From an uncultured Campylobacter sp. (lineage in GTDB: Bacteria; Campylobacterota; Campylobacteria; Campylobacterales; Campylobacteraceae), in contig NZ_CALKZP010000049.1 of assembly GCF_938002845.1 (NCBI RefSeq), forward strand, positions 1 through 16,798: 16,798 bases of DNA, given 5' to 3'. Shown here one piece after another: positions 6,478 through 14,660 of this stretch. Each line of letters opens with the position of its first letter. Within the stretch, counting starts at the first letter, position 1. The notes beneath the pieces were generated by a model. The model was not told where the DNA came from and did not search any database. It saw only the letters and a list, made by a program, of their open reading frames with translations. A program made the translations under genes and the position numbers.

Positions 6478-6564
6478 GCATAAATGCAGACTGCTCTTTC
6501 AGAGCTTTTTAATGGCGTTTTGGATAAACTTCACAAATTTTTTAAGACACGAAAAGGTACAAAT

Positions 6565-9324
6565 ATGGACTACAAAGATACTCTCTTTCTTCCTACGACG
6601 GACTTTGCGATGCGAGGCGCGCTGCCGCAAAACGAACCTGCGCGGTTTAAGGCATGGTACGACGAGCGTAAAATTTACGAAAAGATGAAAGCTAGGCGCA
6701 AGGGCGCAAGCGTCAGCTTCAATATCCACGACGGCCCGCCGTACGCTAACGGACACCTCCACATCGGCCATGCGCTGAATAAAATTTTAAAAGACATCAT
6801 CACCAAAACCCATTATTTCTTCGGCGAGGATATCCGCTACGTGCCGGGCTGGGACTGCCACGGTCTGCCGATCGAGCAGCAAGTAGAGATCAAGCTGGGC
6901 GAGCGGAAAAAATCGCTTTCAAAAGTGCAGATCCGCGAGCTTTGCAGACAGCACGCCAAAGAATTTATCGACGTGCAACGCAATGAATTTAAAGATATGG
7001 GGATTTTGGGCGACTGGGACGATCCGTATCTGACGCTAAAATTTGAGTTTGAGGCTGAAATTTACAAAGCGCTCTGCCAGATCGCAAAAAAAGGAATTCT
7101 AATCGAGCGAAGTAAGCCCGTATTTTGGAGCTGGGCGGCAAAAAGTGCGCTTGCGGAAGCCGAGGTCGAATACAAAGACAAAGAGGACTACTCGATCTTC
7201 GTGGCATTTGATCTAAGCGGTGAAGCAAACGCTAAAATCGGCGCAAAAGGCGCTAAAGCGGTCATCTGGACGACCACGCCTTGGACGCTGCCTGCAAACG
7301 GCGCAATATCTTTGAACCCGAATGAAATTTACGCGCTGACGAGCGAAAATTTGATCCTGGCAAAACCTCTGGTCGAAAGCCTCGTAAGCCTGGGCATCAC
7401 GAAAGGCGAGATCGTAAAAGAATTTAAGGCTACCGAGCTTGAAGGCCTTAACGCGATCAATCCACTAAATGATAGAGATTCAAAATTTATCCTCGGCGAG
7501 CACGTTTTAATGGACGGCGGCACCGGACTCGTGCATACGGCTCCTGGACACGGCGAGGACGATTATTTCGTAGGGCTTAAATACGGCATCGAGGTGATTA
7601 TGCCAGTGGATGAGGGCGGCTGTTTCGACGAGACACTTAAAACCAAAAAACTCTTCCGCGCAGACGTCGTAGATGAGCTCGTAGGGATGCATATTTTCAA
7701 AGCAAACGAGAAAATTTTAGAGCTTCTAGGCCCCGCGCTTATCAAGTCCAGTAAATTCGTCCACTCCTATCCGCACTGCTGGCGCACGCACAAGCCGGTG
7801 ATCTACCGCGCAACGAAGCAGTGGTTTATCGCGATGGACGAGCCAATGCCTGACGGTAAGACGCTGCGCCAAGTGGCGCTAGAGCAGATCGGAGGGGTTA
7901 AATTTTATCCGCAAAGCGGCATCAACCGCCTTACCTCGATGATAGAAAACCGCCCCGATTGGTGTATTTCCCGCCAGAGGGACTGGGGCGTGCCGATAGC
8001 GTTTTTCCGCGATAAAAACACCAAAGAGCCGATTTTTGATGAGAAAATTTTAAATAATATCTACGAAATTTTTAAGGCTAAGGGCGCGGATGCTTGGTGG
8101 CAGATGGAAATTTCGGAGCTCTTGCCACAGGACAGCGGCTATAAGCCTGAAAATTTAGAAAAGGTGATGGACATCTTAGACGTTTGGTTCGATAGCGGCT
8201 CGACGTGGAAAGCGGTGCTACAAAGCGGCGCCTACGATGCGGGCAAATTCCCTGCGGATATGTATCTTGAGGGTAGCGACCAACACCGCGGCTGGTTTCA
8301 AAGCTCACTGCTTCTAAGCTGCGCGATCAACGAATGCGCGCCGTACAAGAGCATCCTCACGCACGGATTTACCGTCGATGAGAAGGGTCAGAAGATGAGT
8401 AAATCAGTCGGAAACGTCGTCTATCCGCAAGAGGTCGCAAAGAGCCACGGCGTGGAAATTTTACGCCTTTGGGTCGCGATGAGCGATTATTCGACCGATC
8501 TGAAGATCAGCGACAATATCCTAAAGCAGGTAAGCGAGCAGTACCGCAAGATCCGAAATACTATAAGATTTCTGCTCGCAAGCACCAGTGATTTAAATGA
8601 GATCGAGACGAGTAATTTTACGCGGCTTGACCGCTGGATCCTAACGCGCGCGGCAAACGCCTTTGCGAGCGCGGAAGCGGCGTTTAGAAACTACGATTTT
8701 TCAAAGGGCTTCAACGCCTTGCTAAATTTCTTAAGCGCCGATCTGAGCGGAATTTATCTTGATATCTGCAAAGATAGGCTCTACTGCGACGCACCCGACG
8801 AGCCGCGCCGCAGAAGCGCGCAAAGCGCGATCGCTCTGATCACGCGAGCGCTGCTGCCTCTAATCGCGCCTACGCTAACCTACACGATCGACGAAGTGAT
8901 GCAGTTTGCGCCGAGTATCATCAAAGAGGGCAAGGAAGACGCTTTCGACTTGATTTACAAGCCGATAGAATTTGACGATTTTCTAGAATTTGACGAAATT
9001 TTAATCAAATCGAGGGAGAAATTTTTCGAGCTTATCGACGCGCTGAAAAAGGACAAGATCATCAAATCGACGCTTGAGCTGGTTTTGCAGACGAGCTCGA
9101 ACGAAATTTTATCAAACGACATCCTAGGCGTGGCGGATTGGTTCATGGTAAGCGACGTGGATACGCTGCAAAGCCAGGAGGCTCTGGCGGAGTTTAAGAT
9201 AAACGACGAAATTTTCCGCCTCGTAAAATCATCGAAGCACAAATGCCCTAGATGCTGGAAATTTAACGCAAAAGAGCCCGATGAGCTCTGCCCGCGCTGC
9301 GCGAAGGTCATGCATGCTCGCTAG
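6565..9324 (+). CDS. ileS: Isoleucyl-tRNA synthetase
   Basis: Charges tRNA-Ile with isoleucine; a class I synthetase of 919 residues, the usual size. PYANGHLHIGH at 59-69 holds the HIGH motif, and KMSKS is at 610-614. WTTTPWTLPANGAI and GTGLVHTAPGHGEDDY belong to the editing (CP1) domain. The C-terminal zinc knuckle is intact, with Cys894, Cys897, Cys909 and Cys912 (CPRCW...CPRC). The frame is open back to an ATG at 6484, but the ATG at 6565 is preferred: GAAAAGG precedes it, and MDYKDTLFLPTTDFAMRG is where the conserved protein begins. A possible -10 (GATAAA after TTTTG) lies at 6523-6528. This is the first gene of the eight-gene run. Its last 11 bases overlap the next small ORF. Confidence 0.97.
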   Translation: MDYKDTLFLPTTDFAMRGALPQNEPARFKAWYDERKIYEKMKARRKGASVSFNIHDGPPYANGHLHIGHALNKILKDIITKTHYFFGEDIRYVPGWDCHGLPIEQQVEIKLGERKKSLSKVQIRELCRQHAKEFIDVQRNEFKDMGILGDWDDPYLTLKFEFEAEIYKALCQIAKKGILIERSKPVFWSWAAKSALAEAEVEYKDKEDYSIFVAFDLSGEANAKIGAKGAKAVIWTTTPWTLPANGAISLNPNEIYALTSENLILAKPLVESLVSLGITKGEIVKEFKATELEGLNAINPLNDRDSKFILGEHVLMDGGTGLVHTAPGHGEDDYFVGLKYGIEVIMPVDEGGCFDETLKTKKLFRADVVDELVGMHIFKANEKILELLGPALIKSSKFVHSYPHCWRTHKPVIYRATKQWFIAMDEPMPDGKTLRQVALEQIGGVKFYPQSGINRLTSMIENRPDWCISRQRDWGVPIAFFRDKNTKEPIFDEKILNNIYEIFKAKGADAWWQMEISELLPQDSGYKPENLEKVMDILDVWFDSGSTWKAVLQSGAYDAGKFPADMYLEGSDQHRGWFQSSLLLSCAINECAPYKSILTHGFTVDEKGQKMSKSVGNVVYPQEVAKSHGVEILRLWVAMSDYSTDLKISDNILKQVSEQYRKIRNTIRFLLASTSDLNEIETSNFTRLDRWILTRAANAFASAEAAFRNYDFSKGFNALLNFLSADLSGIYLDICKDRLYCDAPDEPRRRSAQSAIALITRALLPLIAPTLTYTIDEVMQFAPSIIKEGKEDAFDLIYKPIEFDDFLEFDEILIKSREKFFELIDALKKDKIIKSTLELVLQTSSNEILSNDILGVADWFMVSDVDTLQSQEALAEFKINDEIFRLVKSSKHKCPRCWKFNAKEPDELCPRCAKVMHAR

Positions 9325-9424
9325 CCCCATAAGTCTCGGCTTCGTATTTTTTACGATCGCGCTGATCTGCGTAGCAACGGGCGTGGGGATCTATTTCGTG
9401 AATAAATTTAAGGATGGCAGATGA
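9314..9424 (+). CDS. 36-residue single-pass membrane protein between ileS and gatA
   Basis: ATG at 9314 to TGA at 9424 encodes MLASPISLGFVFFTIALIC followed by VATGVGIYFVNKFKDGR: one hydrophobic helix of about 21 residues (8-28) with a basic tail, so it probably sits in the inner membrane with the C-terminus inside. GAAGG lies 6 bases before the ATG. It overlaps the ileS end by 11 bases, and its TGA overlaps the gatA start as ATGA, so it bridges the two genes by coupled translation. From memory, C. jejuni has a similarly tiny membrane ORF (Cj1060c) at the same place, which would support a real, conserved gene. Its function is unknown to me. Confidence 0.82.
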   Translation: MLASPISLGFVFFTIALICVATGVGIYFVNKFKDGR

Positions 9425-10779
9425 TAAGTTTGAAAGAGGCTCTAAAGCTGAGCGCGGATGAAATTTCTGCGCTTAGAGCGGAGCTAAAGGATAAAATTTT
9501 AAAAACCAAAGAGCTCGGCGCCTACGTCGAGCAGCTCACGGGCGAGGCTCTAAACGTCAGCGGCGAAGGCGTGCCGATCGCGATCAAAGATAACATCCAG
9601 GTAAAAGATTGGAGCGTCACTTCGGCGAGTAAAATTTTGCAAGGCTACGTTGCGCCGTACGACGCGACAGTGATTAAAAAGCTACGGAAGCACGGTTTGG
9701 CGCCATTTGGACGAACGAATATGGATGAGTTTGCGATGGGAAGCACGACCGAGAGCTCATTCTACGGCAAAACTCTCAATCCGACCGATCACTCGCGCGT
9801 ACCCGGCGGCAGTAGCGGCGGAAGTGCGGCTGCCGTAGCGGCAAATATCGCCGTCGCCGCACTCGGAAGCGATACGGGCGGCTCGATCCGCCAGCCGGCG
9901 GCATTTTGCGGCTGCGTAGGCTTTAAGCCGAGCTACGGCAGGGTCAGCCGCTACGGGCTCGCGGCGTATTCGAGCAGCCTCGATCAGATAGGACCGATCA
10001 CGCGCAGCGTCGAGGACGCGGCGATTTTATACGACATCATCGCAGGCCGCGACGAGATGGACAGCACGAGCTACGCGGGCGCTTACGAAAGCACCGCGGA
10101 TAAGCTAAACGCTGATCGCAAGCTTAAGATCGCCGTTATAAAAAACTACGTGGACGAGGCCTCGCAGCAGGTCAAAGAGGCTCTAAATTTAACTATAGAA
10201 AAGCTAAAATCATTCGGCCACGAGATCGTTTACCGCGATCTTTGCAGCTCCAAATACGACATCGCGACCTACTACATCATCGCAACCGCCGAGGCTAGCG
10301 CAAATTTAAGCCGCTACGACGGCGTGCGCTACGGAAACCGCGCGAAGGCTCTAAATTTAAAAGAGCTCTACGCCAACACTCGCGGCGAAGGTTTCGGCGA
10401 CGAGGTCAAGCGCCGCATGCTACTAGGCACCTTCGTGCTAAGCAGCGGTTATTACGACGCGTATTACATCAAAGCGCAGAAGGCAAGAGCTTTCATTAAA
10501 AGCGAATATGAGGAAATTTTAAAAGACGTCGATTTGATCTTTATGCCGATCGCGCCGGGCGTGGCGTATAAATTCGGCGAGCTTAGCGATCCGCTTCGCG
10601 CATATCTTAGCGACATCTACACGATCGGCGTAAATTTAGCGGGACTTCCCGCAATCTCCGTGCCGGTAGCGAAAAACAAAGAGGCTCTTAATATCAGCGC
10701 GCAGCTCATCGGGCGCGCCTACGACGAACAAACGGTGCTGGACGGCGGCTTGAGTTTAGAAAAAATCGTGAAAGGATAA
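9421..10779 (+). CDS. gatA: Glutamyl-tRNA(Gln)/aspartyl-tRNA(Asn) amidotransferase subunit A
   Basis: The amidase subunit of GatCAB releases ammonia from glutamine or asparagine, which GatB uses to convert Glu-tRNA-Gln to Gln-tRNA-Gln (and possibly Asp-tRNA-Asn). The 452-residue protein carries the amidase-signature Ser-cisSer-Lys triad: Lys56 in IAIKDNI, cis-Ser131 in PGGSSGGS, and nucleophile Ser155 in SDTGGSIRQPAAFCG. The spacings (75 and 24 residues) equal those of S. aureus GatA. AAGGA lies 6 bases before the ATG, which overlaps the small upstream ORF by four bases. gatB and gatC are not in the window and must be elsewhere. guaB begins two bases after the stop. Confidence 0.96.
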   Translation: MISLKEALKLSADEISALRAELKDKILKTKELGAYVEQLTGEALNVSGEGVPIAIKDNIQVKDWSVTSASKILQGYVAPYDATVIKKLRKHGLAPFGRTNMDEFAMGSTTESSFYGKTLNPTDHSRVPGGSSGGSAAAVAANIAVAALGSDTGGSIRQPAAFCGCVGFKPSYGRVSRYGLAAYSSSLDQIGPITRSVEDAAILYDIIAGRDEMDSTSYAGAYESTADKLNADRKLKIAVIKNYVDEASQQVKEALNLTIEKLKSFGHEIVYRDLCSSKYDIATYYIIATAEASANLSRYDGVRYGNRAKALNLKELYANTRGEGFGDEVKRRMLLGTFVLSSGYYDAYYIKAQKARAFIKSEYEEILKDVDLIFMPIAPGVAYKFGELSDPLRAYLSDIYTIGVNLAGLPAISVPVAKNKEALNISAQLIGRAYDEQTVLDGGLSLEKIVKG

Positions 10780-10781
10780 GT

Positions 10782-12233
10782 ATGAAGATCGTCAAAAAGG
10801 CTCTGACCTTCGAGGATGTTTTGTTGGTACCGCAATACTCTGAAATTTTACCCAAAGAGGTCGATATCAGCACGAGTTTTACGAAAAATATCACGCTAAA
10901 TACCCCTCTTGTGAGTGCTGCGATGGATACGGTCACCGAGTACCGCACGGCGATAATGATGGCGCGCCTCGGCGGCATCGGCGTGATCCATAAAAATATG
11001 GACGAGGACTCCCAAGCCAAGATGGTTCGCCGCGTAAAAAAGAGCGAAAGCGGCGTCATCATCGATCCTATCTCGATCAAGGCGGACGCCACGATCAAAG
11101 ACGCTCTCGATCTGATGAGCGAGTACCATATCAGCGGCATTCCCGTTATCGACGATAACGGCGTGCTGATTGGAATTTTGACCAATCGCGATCTGCGCTT
11201 TGAAACCGACACCGCCGCGCTTGTAGGCGAGAAGATGACCAAAGCTCCGCTAATTACCGCTCCAAAGGGCTGCACGCTTGATGATGCGGAGAAAATTTTT
11301 AGAAACAATAAGGTAGAAAAGCTTCCGATAATCGACGCAAACGGCCATTTAGAGGGGCTTATTACGATTAAAGACCTTAAAAAGCGCATCGAATATCCAA
11401 GCGCTAATAAAGACAAATTCGGCCGCCTTCGCGTCGCCGCGGCGATCAGCGTTGGTCATCTGCAAAGAGCCGAAGCTCTCGTCAAAGCGGGCGTAGATGC
11501 GCTTGTGATGGACTCTGCGCACGGACACTCCAAAGGCATTATCGACACGCTTAAGGAGCTGAAGCGAAATTTCGACGTCGACGTAGTGGTCGGAAACGTC
11601 GCAAACCCCGCCAGCATAAAAGATATCGCAAACGCAGGAGCGGACGCGATTAAAGTAGGCATCGGCCCGGGCTCGATCTGCACTACGCGCATCGTAGCGG
11701 GCGTGGGCGTGCCGCAGTTTACCGCAATCAACGATTGCGCGATCGAGGCGGCTAAATTTGGAATTCCGATCATCGCAGACGGCGGCATCAAATACTCGGG
11801 CGACATCGCTAAAGCCCTAGCCGCGGGCGCAAGCTCGGTGATGATGGGAAGCCTGCTTGCAGGCTGCTACGAAACCCCGGGCGAGCTCATTACGTTTCAG
11901 GGGCGCCAGTACAAAACCTACCGCGGCATGGGTTCCTTAGCGGCGATGCAGAAGGGAAGCTCGGATCGCTACTTTCAAGACGGCACCGCAAAAGAAAAGC
12001 TCGTACCGGAGGGCGTCGAGGGACGCGTACCTTACGCGGGTATGCTAAAAGACGTGATCTTTCAGCTGCTAGGCGGCTTGCGAAGCTCGATGGGATACTG
12101 CGGCAGCAAGGATATCGCGACCTTTCAGCAAAAGGCGGAATTCGTCGAGATCACGAGCGCAGGTCTTAAAGAAAGCCACGTCCACGACGTCATCATCACG
12201 CAGGAAGCGCCGAATTACCGAGTAAATCAGTGA
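10782..12233 (+). CDS. guaB: Inosine-5'-monophosphate dehydrogenase
   Basis: Oxidises IMP to XMP with NAD, the committed step of guanine nucleotide synthesis. The 483-residue length is standard. The TIM barrel is interrupted by paired CBS domains at about 90-205 (GVIIDPISI; SGIPVIDDNGVLIGILTNRDL; KLPIIDANGHLEGLITIKDL). The catalytic Cys300 sits in GPGSICTTRIVAGVGVPQ, IADGGIKYSGD binds phosphate, and EGRVPYAG near 413-420 is the mobile flap with its conserved Arg. All are intact. AAAGGA within the last codons of gatA serves as its ribosome site. Its stop overlaps the GTG start of metX by four bases (GTGA). Confidence 0.97.
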   Translation: MKIVKKALTFEDVLLVPQYSEILPKEVDISTSFTKNITLNTPLVSAAMDTVTEYRTAIMMARLGGIGVIHKNMDEDSQAKMVRRVKKSESGVIIDPISIKADATIKDALDLMSEYHISGIPVIDDNGVLIGILTNRDLRFETDTAALVGEKMTKAPLITAPKGCTLDDAEKIFRNNKVEKLPIIDANGHLEGLITIKDLKKRIEYPSANKDKFGRLRVAAAISVGHLQRAEALVKAGVDALVMDSAHGHSKGIIDTLKELKRNFDVDVVVGNVANPASIKDIANAGADAIKVGIGPGSICTTRIVAGVGVPQFTAINDCAIEAAKFGIPIIADGGIKYSGDIAKALAAGASSVMMGSLLAGCYETPGELITFQGRQYKTYRGMGSLAAMQKGSSDRYFQDGTAKEKLVPEGVEGRVPYAGMLKDVIFQLLGGLRSSMGYCGSKDIATFQQKAEFVEITSAGLKESHVHDVIITQEAPNYRVNQ

Positions 12234-13336
12234 TCCTTCAAAGCAAAATTCAAAATTTCGACGAGCCGCTCTATCTGGAGAGCGGCCGCGTCTTTTCCAA
12301 CTTCAAGCTCGCCTATGAAACCTACGGCGAGCTAAACCAGGACAAATCCAACGTCATCGTCATCTGCCACGCCTTAACCGGCTCCGCGCACGCCGCGGGA
12401 CTTTACGAAGGCGACGTTAAGCCCGGCTGGTGGGACGGGCTCATCGGCGATCATAAAGCGGTCGATACGACAAAATTTTTCGTCATCTGCATAAACATTT
12501 TAGCTTCGCCGTTCGGCTCGACATGCCCGCTCGATGTCGATGAAAGCAGCGGCCGCGAGTACCGCTTGCGCTTTCCCGTAGTGGTCGTCTCGGACGTCGT
12601 GCGCGCGCAGATGATGCTTTTAAAGCGCCTAGGCATCGCCCGCGCCCGCGCCGTTATCGGCGGCAGTCTGGGCGGCATGCAGGCGCTGTGCTACGCGATC
12701 GAATATCCGGAATTTGCGGATGAAATTTTTGTGCTCGCAAGCACTTACGCTACGCAGCCTTGGGCGATCGCGTTTAATAAGATCGCGACCGAGGCCATCT
12801 TGCGCGATCCAAATTTCAAAGGCGGCAACTACGATAAAAATCTAATCACCGAGCACGGACTTGACGGTATGGCGGTGGGGCGCATGGCGGGGCATATAAG
12901 TTTTTTAAGCCCAAGCTCGATGCAGGATAAATTTGGACGCAACTACGTCGAAACCGACGGTCTTTACGAGATCAACGGACGCTTTCAGGTTGATCGCTAC
13001 CTTGAATACAACGGCGAAAATTTCGCGCGCAGGTTCGATCCGCTGTGCTATCTCTACATCGCTAAGATGATGAATATCTTTGATTGCACGCGCCACTACG
13101 GCGATCTCAAAAACGCCTGTGCGCAGATCAGATCGCGCCTGCACCTCATCTCTTTCAAAGGCGACGTGCTCTTTCCGCCGGGGCTGATGAAAGAAATTTA
13201 CGATGCGATGAGCGATCTAGGGAAAAAGGATCGCGCGAGCTACGCGCAGATCGATAGCGACTACGGCCACGACGCGTTTTTGGTCGAGATAGAAAAATTT
13301 GATTACATCATAAAAAGGATTTTGGATGAGTTTTGA
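12230..13336 (+). CDS. metX: Homoserine O-acyltransferase (MetX type)
   Basis: Acylates homoserine, usually with acetyl-CoA, to activate it for methionine synthesis; an alpha/beta-hydrolase fold enzyme of 368 residues. The triad is visible: Ser146 in IGGSLGGMQ, Asp312 in FKGDVLFPP and His347 in DYGHDAFL. CHALTGSAHAAG and SPFGSTCPLD are the other family signatures. Whether acetyl- or succinyl-CoA is used cannot be decided safely by eye. It begins with GTG overlapping the guaB stop, with only a weak GAG upstream, so translation probably depends on ribosomes arriving from guaB. The xseB start lies 11 bases inside its 3' end. In the C. jejuni order as I remember it, metX is not at this place. Confidence 0.94.
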   Translation: MILQSKIQNFDEPLYLESGRVFSNFKLAYETYGELNQDKSNVIVICHALTGSAHAAGLYEGDVKPGWWDGLIGDHKAVDTTKFFVICINILASPFGSTCPLDVDESSGREYRLRFPVVVVSDVVRAQMMLLKRLGIARARAVIGGSLGGMQALCYAIEYPEFADEIFVLASTYATQPWAIAFNKIATEAILRDPNFKGGNYDKNLITEHGLDGMAVGRMAGHISFLSPSSMQDKFGRNYVETDGLYEINGRFQVDRYLEYNGENFARRFDPLCYLYIAKMMNIFDCTRHYGDLKNACAQIRSRLHLISFKGDVLFPPGLMKEIYDAMSDLGKKDRASYAQIDSDYGHDAFLVEIEKFDYIIKRILDEF

Positions 13337-13511
13337 GGAAAAAATGGAGAAGATTAACGCGCTTTTAAAAAGCCTAAACGACAAGGATCTGAGCCTAGAA
13401 GAGAGCGTGAAGCTGTATAAGCAGGGCGTCGCGCTGCTAAAAGAGGCTAAGGAAATTTTAGAAAATGCCAAACTCGAGGTCGCCGAAATAAACGCACCCG
13501 AGCAGGCTTAG
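13326..13511 (+). CDS. xseB: Exodeoxyribonuclease VII small subunit
   Basis: The small helical subunit of exonuclease VII, which with XseA degrades single-stranded DNA. The 61 residues fit the family length and its two-helix pattern: MSFEEKMEKINALLKSL, then DLSLEESVKLYKQGVALLKEA, then LENAKLEVAEI. The LSLEESVKLYKQG block is the recognisable core. It starts 11 bases before the end of metX with AAAAGG upstream; an alternative ATG seven codons in is possible but would shorten helix 1. xseA is not in this window. The stop TAG overlaps the ribosome site of the next gene (TAGGAGG). Confidence 0.87.
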   Translation: MSFEEKMEKINALLKSLNDKDLSLEESVKLYKQGVALLKEAKEILENAKLEVAEINAPEQA

Positions 13512-13520
13512 GAGGCGGCG

Positions 13521-14660
13521 ATGATAAACGTATGCGTTTTACAGCTACCGACGCTTTCGATGAGCGAAAATCGGATCGATTACTATATGAAGGTCGCCAA
13601 AGATAACGGCGCGCGGATCGTGCTACTGGGCGAATATGAGCTAAATTCCTTCTTTAGCGAGCTTAAAAAGATGCCCCGCTCCATCGCGTGCGAACAGAGC
13701 GAGCACAAGCAGGAGCTGATGGCGCGGCTGGCCGCCAAATACGACCTACATATCGTAGCGCCGATAATCAGAGCCGCTAGCGGCGCGATTTTGAGGCAGG
13801 CGGGCATTTTCGGCGGCGCGGCTCAAAAAAGCGCGCGCTGCGGCAGCGAAAATTCTTTAAGCCTTAAAAGCGAGCCTGGTTGCAAAGGCGAGCTAAATTC
13901 CAAGAGCGATTTAAATTCCAACGATGGTTCAAATTCTAAAGGCGCTTTAAACTCCTGCGGCGCGCACGCTTTAAATTTCAAAGCCGCAAATTCCGCAGAC
14001 AGTTCAAATTTAAAAGCCCCGCTCCCGAGCAGCTCGGGCACTTCAAATTTAAAAGCCGAAAGCCAAAAAGATGCGAGCGAAGAGGATATCTTTTGCGCGA
14101 GCGAAAACGAGCCTATCTGGGTGAAATCCTGCGCGAAATTTTCGCCTTCGGAGGTGAAATTTTACGATCAAAATATCTTGATGGACTATCCGCACTGGAA
14201 CGAGGAGGGCTTTTTCGCCAACCGCAAAAGCCGCAAAATCGGTAAAATTTCGCCGATGATCTTTAGCGAGGGCGGCGTGAAATTCGGCGTCTGCTTCGGC
14301 TACGAGGCGCATTTTGACGTATTTTGGCGCTATTTTATGCAAAAAAACGTCGGCTGCGTGCTCGTGCCGTGCGCCTCGACCTTCGAAAGCGGCGGGCGCT
14401 GGCGCGAGCTTTTGAAGATACGCGCGTTTACGAACTCGCTCTACGTCATCCGCGCCAACCGCATCGGCGAGGCGAAATTCGGCGAAAGCGAGTTTAAATT
14501 TTACGGCGAGAGCTTCGTCGTAACCCCCGGCGGCGAGATCGCAAACGAGCTGAAAAACGAAGAGGGCGTGCTGATGTGCGAAGTGGACGCAGACGAGATC
14601 GCTGCGGCGCGCGGGCTGTGGAAATTCCGAAAAAATCTAGTCGGCAGGGGGCTTTTATGA
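13521..14660 (+). CDS. Carbon-nitrogen hydrolase (nitrilase superfamily) with low-complexity insert
   Basis: A 379-residue nitrilase-superfamily enzyme, expected to hydrolyse a non-peptide C-N bond through Glu-Lys-Cys. The candidate Glu is 38 or 40 in LLGEYEL, the Lys lies among 236-242 (NRKSRKIGK), and the Cys is 258 in GVCFGYEAHF. VPCASTFESGGRW and YVIRANRIGE follow the family's later strands. Residues about 100-200 are an insert rich in Ser, Asn, Lys and Ala, containing six-residue repeats (LNSKSD, LNSNDG, SNSKGA, LNSCGA). It separates the first beta-alpha units from the catalytic Lys/Cys half. Without it the protein would be about 280 residues, the usual family size. The start has TAGGAGG upstream, and the end overlaps the next gene as ATGA. 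The substrate is unknown. Confidence 0.88.
   Translation: MINVCVLQLPTLSMSENRIDYYMKVAKDNGARIVLLGEYELNSFFSELKKMPRSIACEQSEHKQELMARLAAKYDLHIVAPIIRAASGAILRQAGIFGGAAQKSARCGSENSLSLKSEPGCKGELNSKSDLNSNDGSNSKGALNSCGAHALNFKAANSADSSNLKAPLPSSSGTSNLKAESQKDASEEDIFCASENEPIWVKSCAKFSPSEVKFYDQNILMDYPHWNEEGFFANRKSRKIGKISPMIFSEGGVKFGVCFGYEAHFDVFWRYFMQKNVGCVLVPCASTFESGGRWRELLKIRAFTNSLYVIRANRIGEAKFGESEFKFYGESFVVTPGGEIANELKNEEGVLMCEVDADEIAAARGLWKFRKNLVGRGLL
13850..14050 (+). repeat. In-frame 18-bp-type repeats carrying RAATTY in the hydrolase gene
   Basis: RAATTY sites start at 13850, 13895, 13913, 13931, 13973, 13988, 14006 and 14045, with a one-base variant (AAACTC) at 13949. Sites 13895 to 13949 are each 18 bp apart, and the remaining gaps (15, 18, 24, 39, 45) are multiples of three. 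The protein shows matching LNSxxx hexapeptides and two SNLKA copies. Confidence 0.75.

Noticed and set aside
6484..6564. Upstream 27-codon extension of ileS from the ATG at 6484
   Set aside because: The ATG at 6565 has a ribosome site and matches the family N-terminus; the extension covers the hairpin and likely promoter region.
10706..11416. 236-codon open frame on the minus strand opposite gatA/guaB
   Set aside because: It is antisense to clearly conserved guaB and the end of gatA; its Ser/Leu/Ile-rich translation is typical of a shadow frame.
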